Shown here in pieces: positions 1-11,300 of a stretch of 64,000 nucleotides of DNA. The DNA comes from Pyrrhoderma lamaoense (taxonomy: Eukaryota > Basidiomycota > Agaricomycetes > Hymenochaetales > Hymenochaetaceae). Under the pieces are notes generated by a model. It was not told where the DNA came from and did no database searches. It worked only from the letters and a program-made list of their open reading frames with translations. Positions within the stretch are counted from its first letter, which is position 1. Each line of letters opens with the position of its first letter. The position numbers and the translations under genes are program-made. The stretch spans positions 2,480,001 through 2,544,000 of the forward strand of contig NBAZ01000002.1 in assembly GCA_002794735.1 (NCBI GenBank). The letters run 5' to 3'.

Positions 1-557
1 CATAGGGGTTCAACCTTTGAGGATCATTCTCTCTTATACTCTTAGGCTTTCTTTCATCATACCTTTTACGATCTATACATTAGCTACAGTGCTATGGCTT
101 GTACCTTCTTCGGTTGCTTCATTAATCCTTTTTATCGTGGCTGATATAATTTCTGACGACCTCAACTTTGTGGTCTTGTGATGTGATGTATTTCGTATGA
201 GCTGGTGAGCACGTTCGATAAAATGATCATTTTTGATGGAATCTTGAGTGATATCCACCGTGTTTCGTGGGTGTGGTGCACGACGAAAATAACGAATGCA
301 TTGCTAAGATAACTCTGATGAATATGAACACACGTACGGAATACCACGCAACTACTCACAGTGATGAGAACGCTCCAGTCTGTTGTTATGGGATTGTAAC
401 TATGTATTCGAGAATCCGTTATATTGATGTTATATTATAACGAAAAGTATGTTACATATCTAAAGTAAGGTCTACATACAGATAGAGTTTTTAAACTGCA
501 TACAATGGAGTTTCATCGTTTCATCCAATAAAAGCAGAGACACTTCCAAACCCTATT
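1..557. other. Intergenic stretch at left edge
   Basis: This is AT-rich sequence downstream of the TSR4 stop codon. Only short overlapping open frames with no recognisable domain occur here. I see no gene; it probably holds the TSR4 3' untranslated region and spacer. Confidence 0.5.
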
Positions 558-2555
558 TTATTCCTCCCATTGAACGAGGACCAATTCTTCAGTCCACAAC
601 CCCTTCTCTTGGATAGAAGCAGGAGTTGAAGAGTCTTTTCCATAACAGTCTTTTGCACATGAGAAAACCATACATGTACCCCATTCCATGCCGTGTTTTC
701 CCTTCCCCTGACGTGCCAGGAGGCGCTCGACTTCTTCCTTGCGAGTGGCAGAGATATCTTCTGTCTCACTTGAGGGCTTCTTGGTTTCATCGGTTGATGG
801 TGGGTTGATAGTTTTGTCGGGTTGATTATCACTATCGACTTTGCCTGGAGAAGTCTCTGACTCCGTGTTTTTGTTTTCAGAAAGTGATGACGATTTTGAA
901 GTTGCAGTTGACTGTCTTGATTGTAAAACCGAAATCAAGTTTGGCATCAATTGACATTCGAATGTACGAGGTCCACCACATAAGGAGCAAGGAGTGATTA
1001 TTTTACTTTGTGAACTGTAAACACGTCTGGCTGGTGTTACAGTACTAGGTTTTATGTTGATGCTTTCCCGGGGAGAATGAGACGGGAAAAGCTCAGTGAA
1101 AATTTTGTCGTGAGCATAAGGAAGGGGCGTTCCTCCAAGCTCGTAACTATCAGATGAACGAGCCGATAAGTGAAAGATTGAATAAACTCGTGTTTTGTTT
1201 TTCAAAAATCAACTCAACGACTCACCGAATACATTGCTCTCCTTCATAGCCGGCTATTTTCGCAAATTTCTCAAATACCTTATCAAGTTCAAGACTATCC
1301 TCGTATCCTTCCATAGCGCTATCCCATGCTCTAGCATCTTTCTCAAGCTCCTTCTCTTTCTTTGCTTCTCCTTTCTTACTCTTCGCAAGGCCATCCGTGA
1401 CAGAATCATCGAGCATCTCAGAGGCCAGAGCCTCTTTTGGTATCCGTTGACGAGGAGCCGGAGGTACATACTCATTCGCAGTAGACATGTACAGCGGCGG
1501 AGTATATGCCGGTGCGGAAAGCCATGGTGAAGAGGAGTCGGGTGAGTGGGCTGGTGCAGTGAGAGGTTCTGAGTCCCCTTCGAGTCTTCAAGTTCGTCTT
1601 CGGATTCCAGGTCGGAAGTAGGAGGTGATTCGGCATCGGTTTCTTCAACCTTTTCCTCTTCCGTAGGGGCGGTGCCAAAGAGCTGTGACCCAAGTCCGCC
1701 GCCTACGCCAAAACCAGCGGAGCCGCCGAAAAAACCTGTAGAATTTGATGAAGCTGCATTCATCTGGAGAAAATAACCACTGTTCAATAAGATGCTGTAT
1801 TGATATAATTCATGGAAATTGATAGGAAATTGAAGTACATATTGAGTCATAGATACGTACCGAGAAAGGATTAACTTTTAATGCTTCTTTCCGCTTTTCC
1901 TCTTCTTGAATAGCTTTCTCACGTAGTAAATCTTTTTCTCTCTGTCGGGCATGTTTCTTCTCTAGTTTGGCTGCATAAGAAGCATTATATCGTAATCCGC
2001 GAAAAGCACGTATACTAGAATGTATATTGAAAGGAGGCGATAGATTGAGAAACGGTGACCCCGCTGAATAATACCAAGAACGTCAATTACCTTCCAGGTT
2101 TGTACTGACATTCGCCCCGAGCACAACCGAAGATATAAAGCGCGCGGTCCATTACACTATCTTCAAATGGACACCAGAGTTGTACCAATAGCTCCATTGG
2201 GTAGGAACAGTTTTTGCATTGTGAACTTGTAATTGACGGTTCAGTTTTCGATAAGAATGCCTGTACAGGATACCGGCAGTAGTATTAGATGATTTATTAG
2301 GAGGAGGTTCGCAATTGAAAGAGCAAGACAATAATTATGACGAAATACGTAAATACAAATACACGACAAAAAGTATGGGACAGGGTAGCGTACAGGTCGT
2401 CCCCCTATTCGAGACACAGCTGCATCATTAATCTCCTCTTGCGACTTAATCTCTCCATCTGGAATACCAAGGAGTACATTTGTCTCAACGTCTGAACGAG
2501 CATCTTCCTCATCTGAATCAGACCAGTCACTCTCGTCATGTATAGCAGGTGCCAT
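558..2555 (-). CDS. TSR4: TSR4/PDCD2-family ribosome assembly protein
   Basis: The protein belongs to the PDCD2/Tsr4 family, whose yeast member is a chaperone of 40S protein uS5 needed for 20S pre-rRNA processing. The N-terminal exon is acidic and reads LLGIPDGEI then SRIGGRP. The next exon carries a Cys-rich module (CKNCSYPMELLVQLWCPFED, then FGCARGECQYKPG). The C-terminal exon has the PDCD2_C signature CSLCGGPRTFECQLMPNL, then WGTCMVFSCAKDC and VLVQWEE before the stop. In the middle exon the frame reading GLGSQLFG and an acidic stretch changes to the frame reading APAYTPPLYMSTANEY. The change falls at a GGGG run near 1575-1578 and no plausible intron covers it; one extra G would join the frames. 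Family assignment is firm, the exact exon set less so. Confidence 0.88.
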
Positions 2556-2970
2556 TTGTTTTATGTTACGTCCAATCTTTTATTTACAGGATAAATGTAG
2601 TCTATGACAGGATAGATGAAGTCAGCTTTCAGTTTTATGGTCAAGTATTTTGAGAAGACATTAGAAAAGGGTCAGTCGATGAATGGATTTATATAAAAAG
2701 ATATATCGTCACGAAGCCCGAGACGCACGATGACCGTACGAAACGGAGGATCAGACTCGTCATCTAAAGTGTTCATCCTAGAAAATATAAAAAACTGATA
2801 CAAGATGAGACACTCACTAGATTAATGATCATGGATATTGCAACAAACGATGAACAGATAAAAATTTCTTGCTGATTTATAGAATGCTATCACATGATTT
2901 ACGTGTGACTAATGCAATTCTGGGAAAAACGTCGATCCTCGATTACCGAGTCTCTAAAGTCAAAACTATC
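2556..2970. promoter_or_regulatory. Divergent promoter region, TSR4 / thioesterase
   Basis: About 415 bp separates the two start codons, which point away from each other, so this must hold both promoters. I recognise no specific transcription-factor site. An in-frame upstream ATG for the thioesterase lies at 2869, but starting at 2971 gives a better mitochondrial presequence. Confidence 0.45.
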
Positions 2971-4128
2971 ATGAGCTTTAGGTCGGGATTGAGATCCTTT
3001 TGTAATTCTGGGTTTGTGTGCCAGAGGAGGACTCTCTCATCCTCTGGTAGACAAAATACTATAGATGTAAGTCCGAGCCTTTTTATTTTTCTTATTTATG
3101 AATGCTTAATCAGAGTGATAGAAATTACAAGCTTCATTCCGCGATCCAACTTCCCCCTTCTACATTGCTCCCGGTACTTCTGGACCTAGCTCTCCCGGCG
3201 ATGGATTTATCATACCAGAGCAAGTATATAAGCTATCGGACTCTCGTGAGCTGCATACAGACAGTACTAGTGGCCATAGAAAACCTCTAAAATCTTCTAC
3301 TTCCGAAAGTATCATTAGTCCTGAAGAGGAAGGGAAAGCTAAATTAATAGAGCTTGGGTGAGCACCTTGAAACTCGGGATTATTCTGCCTTATATAACAT
3401 CTATGTGATTATCAGTTTTGATCCGGAGTCGTTCTATGAGCAGAAAGTCGTCTGGGGAGATTCAGATTCTTTCCAGTATGTTCCGTTCCATTGAAAACGT
3501 TTTATTACTGACTCCTTGAATCTATCAATTTCTAGACATGTGAATAACGTGCGATATGGTAAGCGCTCTAAGACTGACTCAAAATAATCTAAAATTTATA
3601 CATATGCCCAACTTTTCCAGTTCGCTATCTTGAATCCGTAAGCTCAATTACGTCTTCATCTAATGGCCGTTCGCTTACTTATTTTTGTGGTCTAGGCTCG
3701 AATTCACTGGATGCAGCAGTTAGGACTTGAGCTTGGCGGAGAGCAGAAGGCTCGAGAGATGATTACCGGGAAGGGTGTATCACTCATCCTCGGTGAGATT
3801 TCTGTCAAGTATAGGCGGCCCGTAGTCTACCCTGATACGGTACGTGTCTTAGCTAAGCCTGAATCTCATGAGGCAGTGGTCGGAACAAAATACAATAGCA
3901 ACTACCTGTACTGACTCATATCCATAGCTACTAATCGCCCACCGACCTCATAACCCATTTTCTACTCACTTCAAATGTGCTGCAGCAATATGGTCCTACT
4001 CACAACGGACTATTGTTACTACCTCTGATTCGACACTCGTTTGGTATAACTATGATACCCTTAAGAAGTGCGATCCTGGGGAAGAAGTTCATGCTGTTCT
4101 TGGGAAACGGATACGTCCTACCAATTAG
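2971..4128 (+). CDS. Mitochondrial hotdog-fold acyl-CoA thioesterase
   Basis: Seven exons (2971-3066, 3122-3357, 3416-3475, 3536-3558, 3621-3637, 3696-3839, 3928-4128) join to 258 residues in one frame. The N-terminus is Arg/Ser-rich without acidic residues at first (MSFRSGLRSFCNSGF), which fits a mitochondrial presequence. The core reads VVWGDSDSFQHVNNVRYVRYLESARI, shown here as two adjoining segments, with the 4-hydroxybenzoyl-CoA-thioesterase pattern WGDSD..HVNN and catalytic-type Asp. Further on come YRRPVVYPDTLLIAHR and SYSQRTIVTTSDSTLVWYNY, typical of fungal thioesterase-superfamily proteins. The acyl substrate cannot be read from sequence. Exons 4 and 5 are only 23 and 17 nt, yet encode the most conserved segment. 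The exons agree in phase and family pattern, so I trust the model. Confidence 0.85.
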
Positions 4129-4659
4129 ATGATCATCTTTAACTTTATTAGTATTACACCATGCTTTACTGAAAGTCAGTGACATCTATTAGACTAAATC
4201 TTATCTTGTTTAAGTCTCACAAACCAAGTGAATCCAAGAGCAAGATTGATTTAAATTTGTATTCATGTAAACACGTAGCTACGAAAGTAAGAAATAATCT
4301 ATCTGCGTAGAGTAAAACGGAAGGGGATGTGCATTAATTCTATGGTACATATTGCATAAAGGGGTTTAGGAAGAAATATTGAAGATGACAATATACGAAG
4401 CTAACATAGGTGATAAGTACGAGTACTTTTAGATGAGACAACGAGGTAAAGAAAGAGTGACGAAGAACACAAATATCAGACAGAAGGGAAAAAAGGTGGT
4501 CGTGAGATGTATGTCGTATCAAGAGCAAGTTGTAAGTTCATAAGGGATGGCTGACTGATGAGTCAATTGCTTCGAAGCTTGCACGAGGGACCACATAGAA
4601 AATAATGATAGATAGCGATGAACGCATCATAAGAAAACCCAGATCAAGTGAATTGATTA
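4129..4659. other. Convergent intergenic region
   Basis: The thioesterase and the carrier gene end towards each other here. The stretch is AT-rich with only short open frames lacking recognisable domains. It most likely consists of the two 3' untranslated regions. No gene is seen. Confidence 0.5.
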
Positions 4660-5829
4660 TCATGACCTTGCAAGTTTATCTTGTTCGTCACCCCATCTCA
4701 AGACTCCCTCGTAAATGGCGTACATCACGGCGGCATTCGGAACTACTCGCATCAGATGAGCAGATAATCCTCCGTATAATGATCGAGCACCTTCTTCCGC
4801 GATAACAAGTCTTAGAGTTTGCATTAAACCTGTATATTTTTTCTTTCCGTTGACAAGTGGTTGTCGGAGGCGTGTACGAATGACTTCGTGCGGGTATGTG
4901 ATCAGACTTGCGACGCACTTAGCCGTACCGGCGCTACCAAGCATCCCAGCCCATTCAGTCACACCACCACGACCTTCAGTGTTCGCAGAGAATTTTTTAA
5001 GATACTCATATAACGTCCATTGAATAGTCCCTTCCGTTACACCTAGATAGCTTGCACTGAGTCCCTTATAGAATCCACGGATTCCCTCTTCCCTGGCGAT
5101 AGTCTTGATGGTTGCCCATGAACCCGGAGAAATTCCACCTCGCTCACTAGCGCAAAGTTGCATACGAGTTTTCACAACCCAGATCGGATTTGTACATGTC
5201 CCTGTTACAATTCCAGCGAAGGTAGCAGCGCAAAGGTGTACATAAGAATTTTCCTTCCCGTCGAAGAATGAATTCGCGATGATTTGCTTCCCGTTTCCGT
5301 AGGTAAAAAAGTTGATTGATCGAGCGGGTATCACACCAACTAATGTTGGTCCAAGGCCCTTGAACAGAGCCCTCGGGGACTCATTATGATAAATGTCCCT
5401 GTATTACATTAGGAGTTATGGCTTGGTAAGACAAACCTACGTAACAAAAAGTACGAAGAAAGAAAACAGACCTCAGTATGTGACCTGTTTCAACGAAATT
5501 ATATAAAAGACCACCGGGACGACGGGGCATCATGACAGCTGTGCCAGATGCGCCCTCCACTGCACCGACAACACCGTAGCTAGTGTGTTTTTCTCTAAAG
5601 AGATCCGATTGCAGGCGAGTTTTCACAACGTCAAAAGGCGAAGTGACAATAGCCCCACACATTCCACCAAGTCTGAGATTATCCAAGAATGAGTGTCTGA
5701 GTTTGCAAAAAGGAGTTGTGCGACATACCCCCCAGCAACAAAATGTCTGTAAGATTTTGCAGGTATCCATGATGGCGTCGAGGAATCGACTTCCGGAGGA
5801 GGCAACCTGCTTGAAGATGCAACAGACAT
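4660..5829 (-). CDS. RIM2: Mitochondrial pyrimidine nucleotide carrier (Rim2/SLC25A33-36 type)
   Basis: This mitochondrial carrier protein has three repeats with the signature motifs PFDVVKTRLQ, PIWVVKTRMQ and PHEVIRTRLR, on an inner-membrane six-helix fold. A Trp in the second motif (NPIWVVKTR) in place of the usual acidic residue is typical of the pyrimidine nucleotide carriers RIM2 in yeast and SLC25A33/36 in animals, which exchange pyrimidine (deoxy)nucleotides across the inner membrane. The Ala-Arg-Ser segment GVIPARSINFFTYG also fits that group. Exon 1 starts at the ATG at 5829 (MSVASSSRLPPPEV) and ends in RHFVAGG. Two introns follow, and the exon from about 5385 downward runs to the stop. 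A frame extension to 5868 exists but would start at TTG. A divergent partner, RPC25, starts 230 bp away. Confidence 0.88.
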
Positions 5830-6058
5830 GGTCGAAGATAGGATGTAAAGTGTGTTCGTCGTCAGCAAAGTCGACGATGACGAGGGGGGTGAATAATTGA
5901 GGGTGACCGTCGGAAGGAAGAAAGGTGCAAAACCGATCGGCGTTCAGGGATTTTTTTCACCTCACGAGTCCCGAGACCCAATCATCATGCAACCATAATC
6001 ACCAGCATACAGCCACAGAGGCTACGAAGCGCGTCGGCAGCAAACTTCCAAAAAAATA
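5830..6058. promoter_or_regulatory. Divergent promoter region, RIM2 / RPC25
   Basis: The two start codons point away from each other with 229 bp between them. No specific element is recognised. Confidence 0.4.
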
Positions 6059-7134
6059 ATGTTCATATTATCGACACTTAAAGTGAGGGGGAAAATACGA
6101 CTGAAAAAGAGTTCATGTTTTCACTTGTTATAATTATAGGACACTGTCGCACTTCAGCCATCAACCTTTGGTATTCCCGCCGAGCAAGCAATTATTAACG
6201 AACTCAACAAGAAATATGCCAACAAAGTGTTACATGATGTTGGTTTATGTATCTGTGTCTTCGATCTAGCCCAAGCAGGGGAAGGAAAGGTCAGATATGG
6301 TGATGGATGCCTCTGGCATAAAGGCATGATAACTTTATTTTCTGAAACGGAGAAAAAATAATTGTAAACGACACTGGCATCGTTATTAAAGTTGTGTTTA
6401 GGCTAGTTGTATTCCGTCCATTTACGGGCGAAGTTTTACTTGCTAAAGTGAAATCCTCGGACGAGAACAGCATCAGACGTGAGTACTGACTATTTCATAA
6501 TTTTGTAAGAAACGAGTATTCTAATACAATATAATCTCATCAGTTTCTGTTGGATTTTTCGACGATATGTATATACCCCTTGCTTATAGGCCAACACCTT
6601 CTGCTTTGTGTGTATTACTCTCCTTGTTCTATAATCATTCACCTACTTTGCTTCCATTGAAGTGATCCGAGTGAACGAGCTCATTTCTGGATACCTATGG
6701 ATGACTCTGAGCTTGAGACCCACATGCCCACACAGCACGAACTGTTAGATACCCCGACAGATGGGCGTATGTATATAGATGCTGGGGAAATTGTTCGTGT
6801 GCGTGTTGAAGCAGATGAGTTCTTTGATGACGAGCCTGGGCCACCAAAAGCAGCAGAGGGGGTTATGGCTACCAAAAGAGAGAGAAGGAGATCTCCATAC
6901 ACAATAACCGTAAGCTGTTTACCACAAAATCTCGGTGTATAATCAATAATTCACAATTACTGTCTCTGATTTTCCCCCTACCTATCGAACCCTACTTATC
7001 AAACGTGCTGCTGAATTTGTCTTTGGGACCTCAAGTGTTCTATTGCGGAACAAGGTCTTGGGCCACTAGAATGGTGGAAAGAACCTGAAACAGCTGGCGA
7101 GGATGAGGATGCTATGGCAGAGGACGAAAGCTGA
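6059..7134 (+). CDS. RPC25: RNA polymerase III subunit RPC25 (RPC8)
   Basis: Six exons (6059-6082, 6140-6323, 6392-6478, 6544-6607, 6663-6909, 7036-7134) join to 234 residues in frame. The protein is the Rpb7-like stalk subunit of RNA polymerase III, which acts in the nucleus with Rpc17 in initiation. The N-terminal SHS2/RNAP_Rpb7 part reads MFILSTLKDTVALQPSTFG, then NELNKKYANKVLHDVGLCIC and VVFRPFTGEVL. The OB-type part has SVGFFDDMYIP and MYIDAGEIVRVRVEADEFF. The last exon ends acidic after GLGPLEWWKEP. The second intron (6324-6391) appears to be GC-AG: only splicing AAAG|GC to AAAG|TT restores the expected segment HKVVFRLVVFRPF. The length matches the family. Very likely essential. Confidence 0.9.
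6324..6391 (+). other. GC-AG intron in RPC25
   Basis: The donor is AAAG|GCATGA and the acceptor TTAAAG|TTGTG, giving a 68-nt intron. The tetramer AAAG precedes both cut points. The more usual-looking acceptor GTTTAG a few bases downstream would delete the conserved residues before VVFRPF. This is a reading-frame and conservation argument, not a transcript observation. Confidence 0.7.
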
Positions 7135-7470
7135 TCCCACTCTCTCCTTTTACCGCCTATCAGCCCGTAAACGGAAATGGATGGATGAATACTAACGATT
7201 CGTCATGGTCAACCCTGTCTGCATCGGAGCTAGCGCAAATTTACAACATAATCACAGAGTTCATCTTTCTAAAACATTTTACAACAAATTTGTATCGTAT
7301 TCTTATTATTCAAGATCCGTTTCTGCTCATCATTAAGTACTCTTCATCATTTCACCGTACTCGTACTAATTAAACCATAATACAATGATAATGACAAGCC
7401 AGAAAATCAAAACACCTTTGATCCACATCTTATGTCTCCACATGAAAAATACATCATTGGGCCTAGTTTC

Positions 7471-7491
7471 TTTTTTTTTTTTAAAAAAAAA
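7471..7491. repeat. T12A9 inverted homopolymer tract
   Basis: Twelve T are followed directly by nine A, so the nine central base pairs on each side can fold on themselves. It lies between convergent genes, where such a tract could mark 3' ends. No stronger claim is possible. Confidence 0.6.
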
Positions 7492-7770
7492 CTACTTACC
7501 GGTCACCATTCTGTATTGCAGTCCTTTTGATTTTTCTAACTCCGGTCTCACTGCAGCGCCACCATCGGCGAACGAGCTTCTATCGTTTTCACTGAAGATA
7601 CATATGCTCTCGTCTCGGTTTTTATCTCATTTATTAGCATACCGTAGCAAGATGAGACGCGGATCCGGTCTTCATATAGTCGGGGATAGTCATCATGTCT
7701 CCCGCGATTCCGTTAGTAATTTGATAGGGAACTTGATTTCTCCTTTACTTTTTTTTGACAGTGTGTACAT

Positions 7771-7786
7771 GTACGTACGTACGTAC
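7771..7786. repeat. (GTAC)4 self-complementary repeat
   Basis: Four tandem GTAC tetramers lie in non-coding DNA, preceded by GTGTGTACAT. It is a short microsatellite with no visible function. Confidence 0.6.
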
Positions 7787-8320
7787 GGATGCTTTCCCTA
7801 CCTATTGTCTTCAAGGCTTGAGTTACCGTGATTTTAGAGTTTGTCTGGGGTCGGGTAATCAGCTTCGAGAAAGGAGTTTCGTTATTGTGCCAAGCGATCA
7901 AGGAACTCATATTGATTGAGAATAGGACGGGTAAAATGGGTACGGGGATTATAATAATTTTCATTCAAGATACCTTGTACTCCAAAGAAAAAAGAGATAG
8001 AGAAAGGGAGTAATATTAGATTTTTCTATAACAATCTCGTCCAATCCGATTTTGTACATAATAAAAACAAGGTAGTATCAAGACAGCAAAAAAACAACGA
8101 CATAGAATAGACACTCTCAATTAGAGTTTTTTTAATTTTCATATATAAAATTAGTAAAAAAAAGGCATATAAGCATAACAAAAAAAAGGGCATTATAAGA
8201 AAGCAAAACAAAACCTATAAACAACTTGAAAGAGTAGGGGTGTGCGAATAGAAAGAGATAAACCAGATATGCAAGACACAAGTACTTTCATCTTTTTCAC
8301 CTCTAGTCCAGTTTATTTTT

Positions 8321-11300
8321 TTATTCTTTGTAGTTGCTAAACTCGGAGACGAAATCAAACCATGCGGCGTTAGCATTTGTATCTGGTGAGATATCTCTCC
8401 TTCCTGGGTAGGATCCATTGATACCTCCCGCCATGGGATTCATCCCATCAATAGCGGTCATTCCCATACCATTCATAGTATTGACCCCATTCAACCCATT
8501 AATATTACTCATTCCATTAATATTTCCATTGATACCACCATGACCTTGGTTGGAGGGATGAGGATAGGGGTGTGAAGGAGCATGTCCTTGAGCATGTCCT
8601 ACATACTCCATAGTGGCATCTTGCTCGAACTGTCCGTGCATCGGTGACAAAGGATAAGCGCCCCTCAACATATCAGCCTGGTTACTAGGCCCAGCAGAGT
8701 TCCGAGCTGAGCTTAAACTATAGTCGAACACAGGGAAGTATGGGGGGAAGTTTGTGTACTGTTGTTGTTGTTGCTGTTGCTGTTGCTGTGGAGCCCTGTG
8801 CGCAGCCGATAGTTGATGAGATTGAGGTTGATGGCCTGGGTGTGGTGATGCGATGATCATGGTTGGACTCGTATTAGACGAAGTTGGGGATGTATCATAG
8901 TGTAGACTTGTATCAACACTCGCAACAGGGCTATATATTGAGCTAGCTGCTTCACCCAACGATCCATTCATACGCTTCGCATCATACATATCTGTCTGTG
9001 TATTAGGAAGTTGAATGAATAAAGATATTCTTTAACTTCCTGAGGCACATTTTGACCAAGAGGGAGAGGAACAACTGGATTGTGGGTGTTTGGTGAACGA
9101 GTGAGGGTATTTATCACGGGTGAAGGAGACTTTGAGATACGATCTTTCCCTTTTGCTGATATCAGCCGGGTCTTACCACCAAACTTCAAGAGCTCATCAT
9201 CATCCTCGCTGGAACCCTCCTTATCACCCTCAAGGGAACCATCAGAGTAAGCTCTAGACGACATCGGATCGCGATGGGGAGATGTTAGAGATCTTCCCTC
9301 ACGATGTTCACGGAGAGAGATATGAGCTTTTTGTTGCAAATTTTGCATGATTCTGAGAACTTTCCCTGCTCGGAACTTCTCAGCAACTCTCTCAAAGAGT
9401 TCACAGGCGGAGTCCAGTTGCACAAGGGCAGATGGAGCAAGACTCATTGAGGGACAACGAGTGACGATTGATCCTAAGACAATCTGAGTTCAAGTATTCA
9501 ATTTAGTGCTGGATGACGAGTGTATATGAGAATTTGGCCTTACTGCACAGGAAAATAGATGAGTCCAAAGGAACCAAAACCTTTCTGTAGGCTCTGGAAG
9601 TTGTGAATCGAGGTCGCGTACCAAAGCAACGAGTGATCCCGCACTTCTATAAGCGGCAATGACAGATGTGCCGTACGGAGACCCAAGAGGATCTTTTTGA
9701 TTATCACCAATAGCACGGGCGAAGAAACCTCTGTGCATGTACAATAGATCTTTGTTTATACTATTAAGTGACCTTCTATCTCGATAACATTCAGGAAACA
9801 TCCTTACTCATTTCCCTTAAGGCAAGGACGATGTGCCTTTGCATTATGAGACCAAGGGTATCTGCGCATATAGCGTTTGACCCTGGTTCCGTGCCACCAA
9901 ATCCCGCAACCTGTAAAACAGGCGGAACAGCAAAGGCGCGAAGTTTACGATCTAACTGGAGAATCGTCTGATAACTAGGAGATTTCGCGCCAAATGCTTG
10001 ATCATGCACAACACTCATGCACTCAGCAGAAAATCGGTGTTTCCATGTATCGACTAAGGAGGAAAAAAAAACAATCTTGGTTATAATCTTTCAACTGAAG
10101 GTATGCAGCGCGCTTACAGCTTCGTTCTCCAGTCGGATCATCTGCCGGGTGTGGGAATTTGCAATCAACATGAGGCAAGGAGAATGAAGGAGGTCGCCCG
10201 AAAGTCAGACACTAAGAATTACAAAAAAAATTGATTTAATTCAAGTCTGTTTGTCAAGATCATCTGAAAAATCTAATGACGATGACTCACCTGCCAAGAG
10301 TCATAAGTATACAGTTCCCAGAACGTCTCACGCCTCGAATTGGTCTCGGATTCTTCCATCTTCCATCTCGTACTATCGCGGTCTGATTTGAAATTTGTCT
10401 CCGTTTCAGCCATGAATGGTTCATAATGAAAAATAAGGTTTAGAGATATAAAACGTACGTAATCCGATCTATATTACCCGAAGAAGTAAGTCACCGGATC
10501 CTCACACTTTAGTATGATAAAACTGAACTCTACTCACACTTTGAGCAAGCTTGACAGCGAATCCCATAATGATCCATCGAGAACCACTCCCTGTTCCGTG
10601 TCTGTCGGCCAGAAACAAATAGTATGACATCAGGAACTGCGGTTAAGACAAAAATAAAGAGTAATCAGTATTCATCTCACAGCCTTGGACGGTTCTCATC
10701 AATAGAAGACAGGAAGCTGCGGCTCTAGCTCGGGATCAAGTCCCAGTACGAGCATTGCAGAGCATGTAACCGCACAGACAAATAAGTCAGAAAGCGTGCT
10801 TCCTGAGTCTGTGTATGATCTATCATTGAGATAAGAAGCTTGACCAGAAAATGACATCGGGTCCTGTGATGGTCCGATGTACTATTTCATCCATATAAGA
10901 CAGGGGTCCAGATTCAATTACTCACAAGTGCTTGTACGGCATGAAGTGTTGGATCATCGAAAAAGGAACTCTTGAACAAAGCAGCTCTTGCCAACTGGTG
11001 ATACTTCTCCGCATTGATGTTGTACGGTTCTTCACGGGGGTCCATCAATGTTCCAATTGCCAAAATTATGAAGATCAAGGCAAGACGGTGTGAAGATGCA
11101 GAATCGCTCGGAGGCGATGGCGGTGCATACGATTCGTTGAAAAAGTACTGGAATACCTCCCGGTCGAACTCCACGCGCGAGATAGGATTGTACCTAGAAT
11201 AAGCAATAACATCGATTATTTCAGATATCAACAGTAACAGATAATTCACCGAGATGAGATTAGTAGGCGCTTATGATGAAGGTGAATTACACATACATCC

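Larger units (their letters stand above)
7135..8320. other. Convergent intergenic region with simple repeats
   Basis: This is very AT-rich sequence between the 3' ends of RPC25 and the first Zn2Cys6 gene. It holds a T12A9 palindromic tract at 7471-7491 and four GTAC units at 7771-7786. One 148-codon open frame (7385-7831) has no recognisable domain and an uneven composition, so I do not call it a gene. Confidence 0.5.

Noticed and set aside
7385..7831. 148-codon open frame between RPC25 and factor A
   Set aside because: It spans a T12A9 tract and a microsatellite, has no domain, and lies between convergent 3' ends. It looks like chance in AT-rich DNA.
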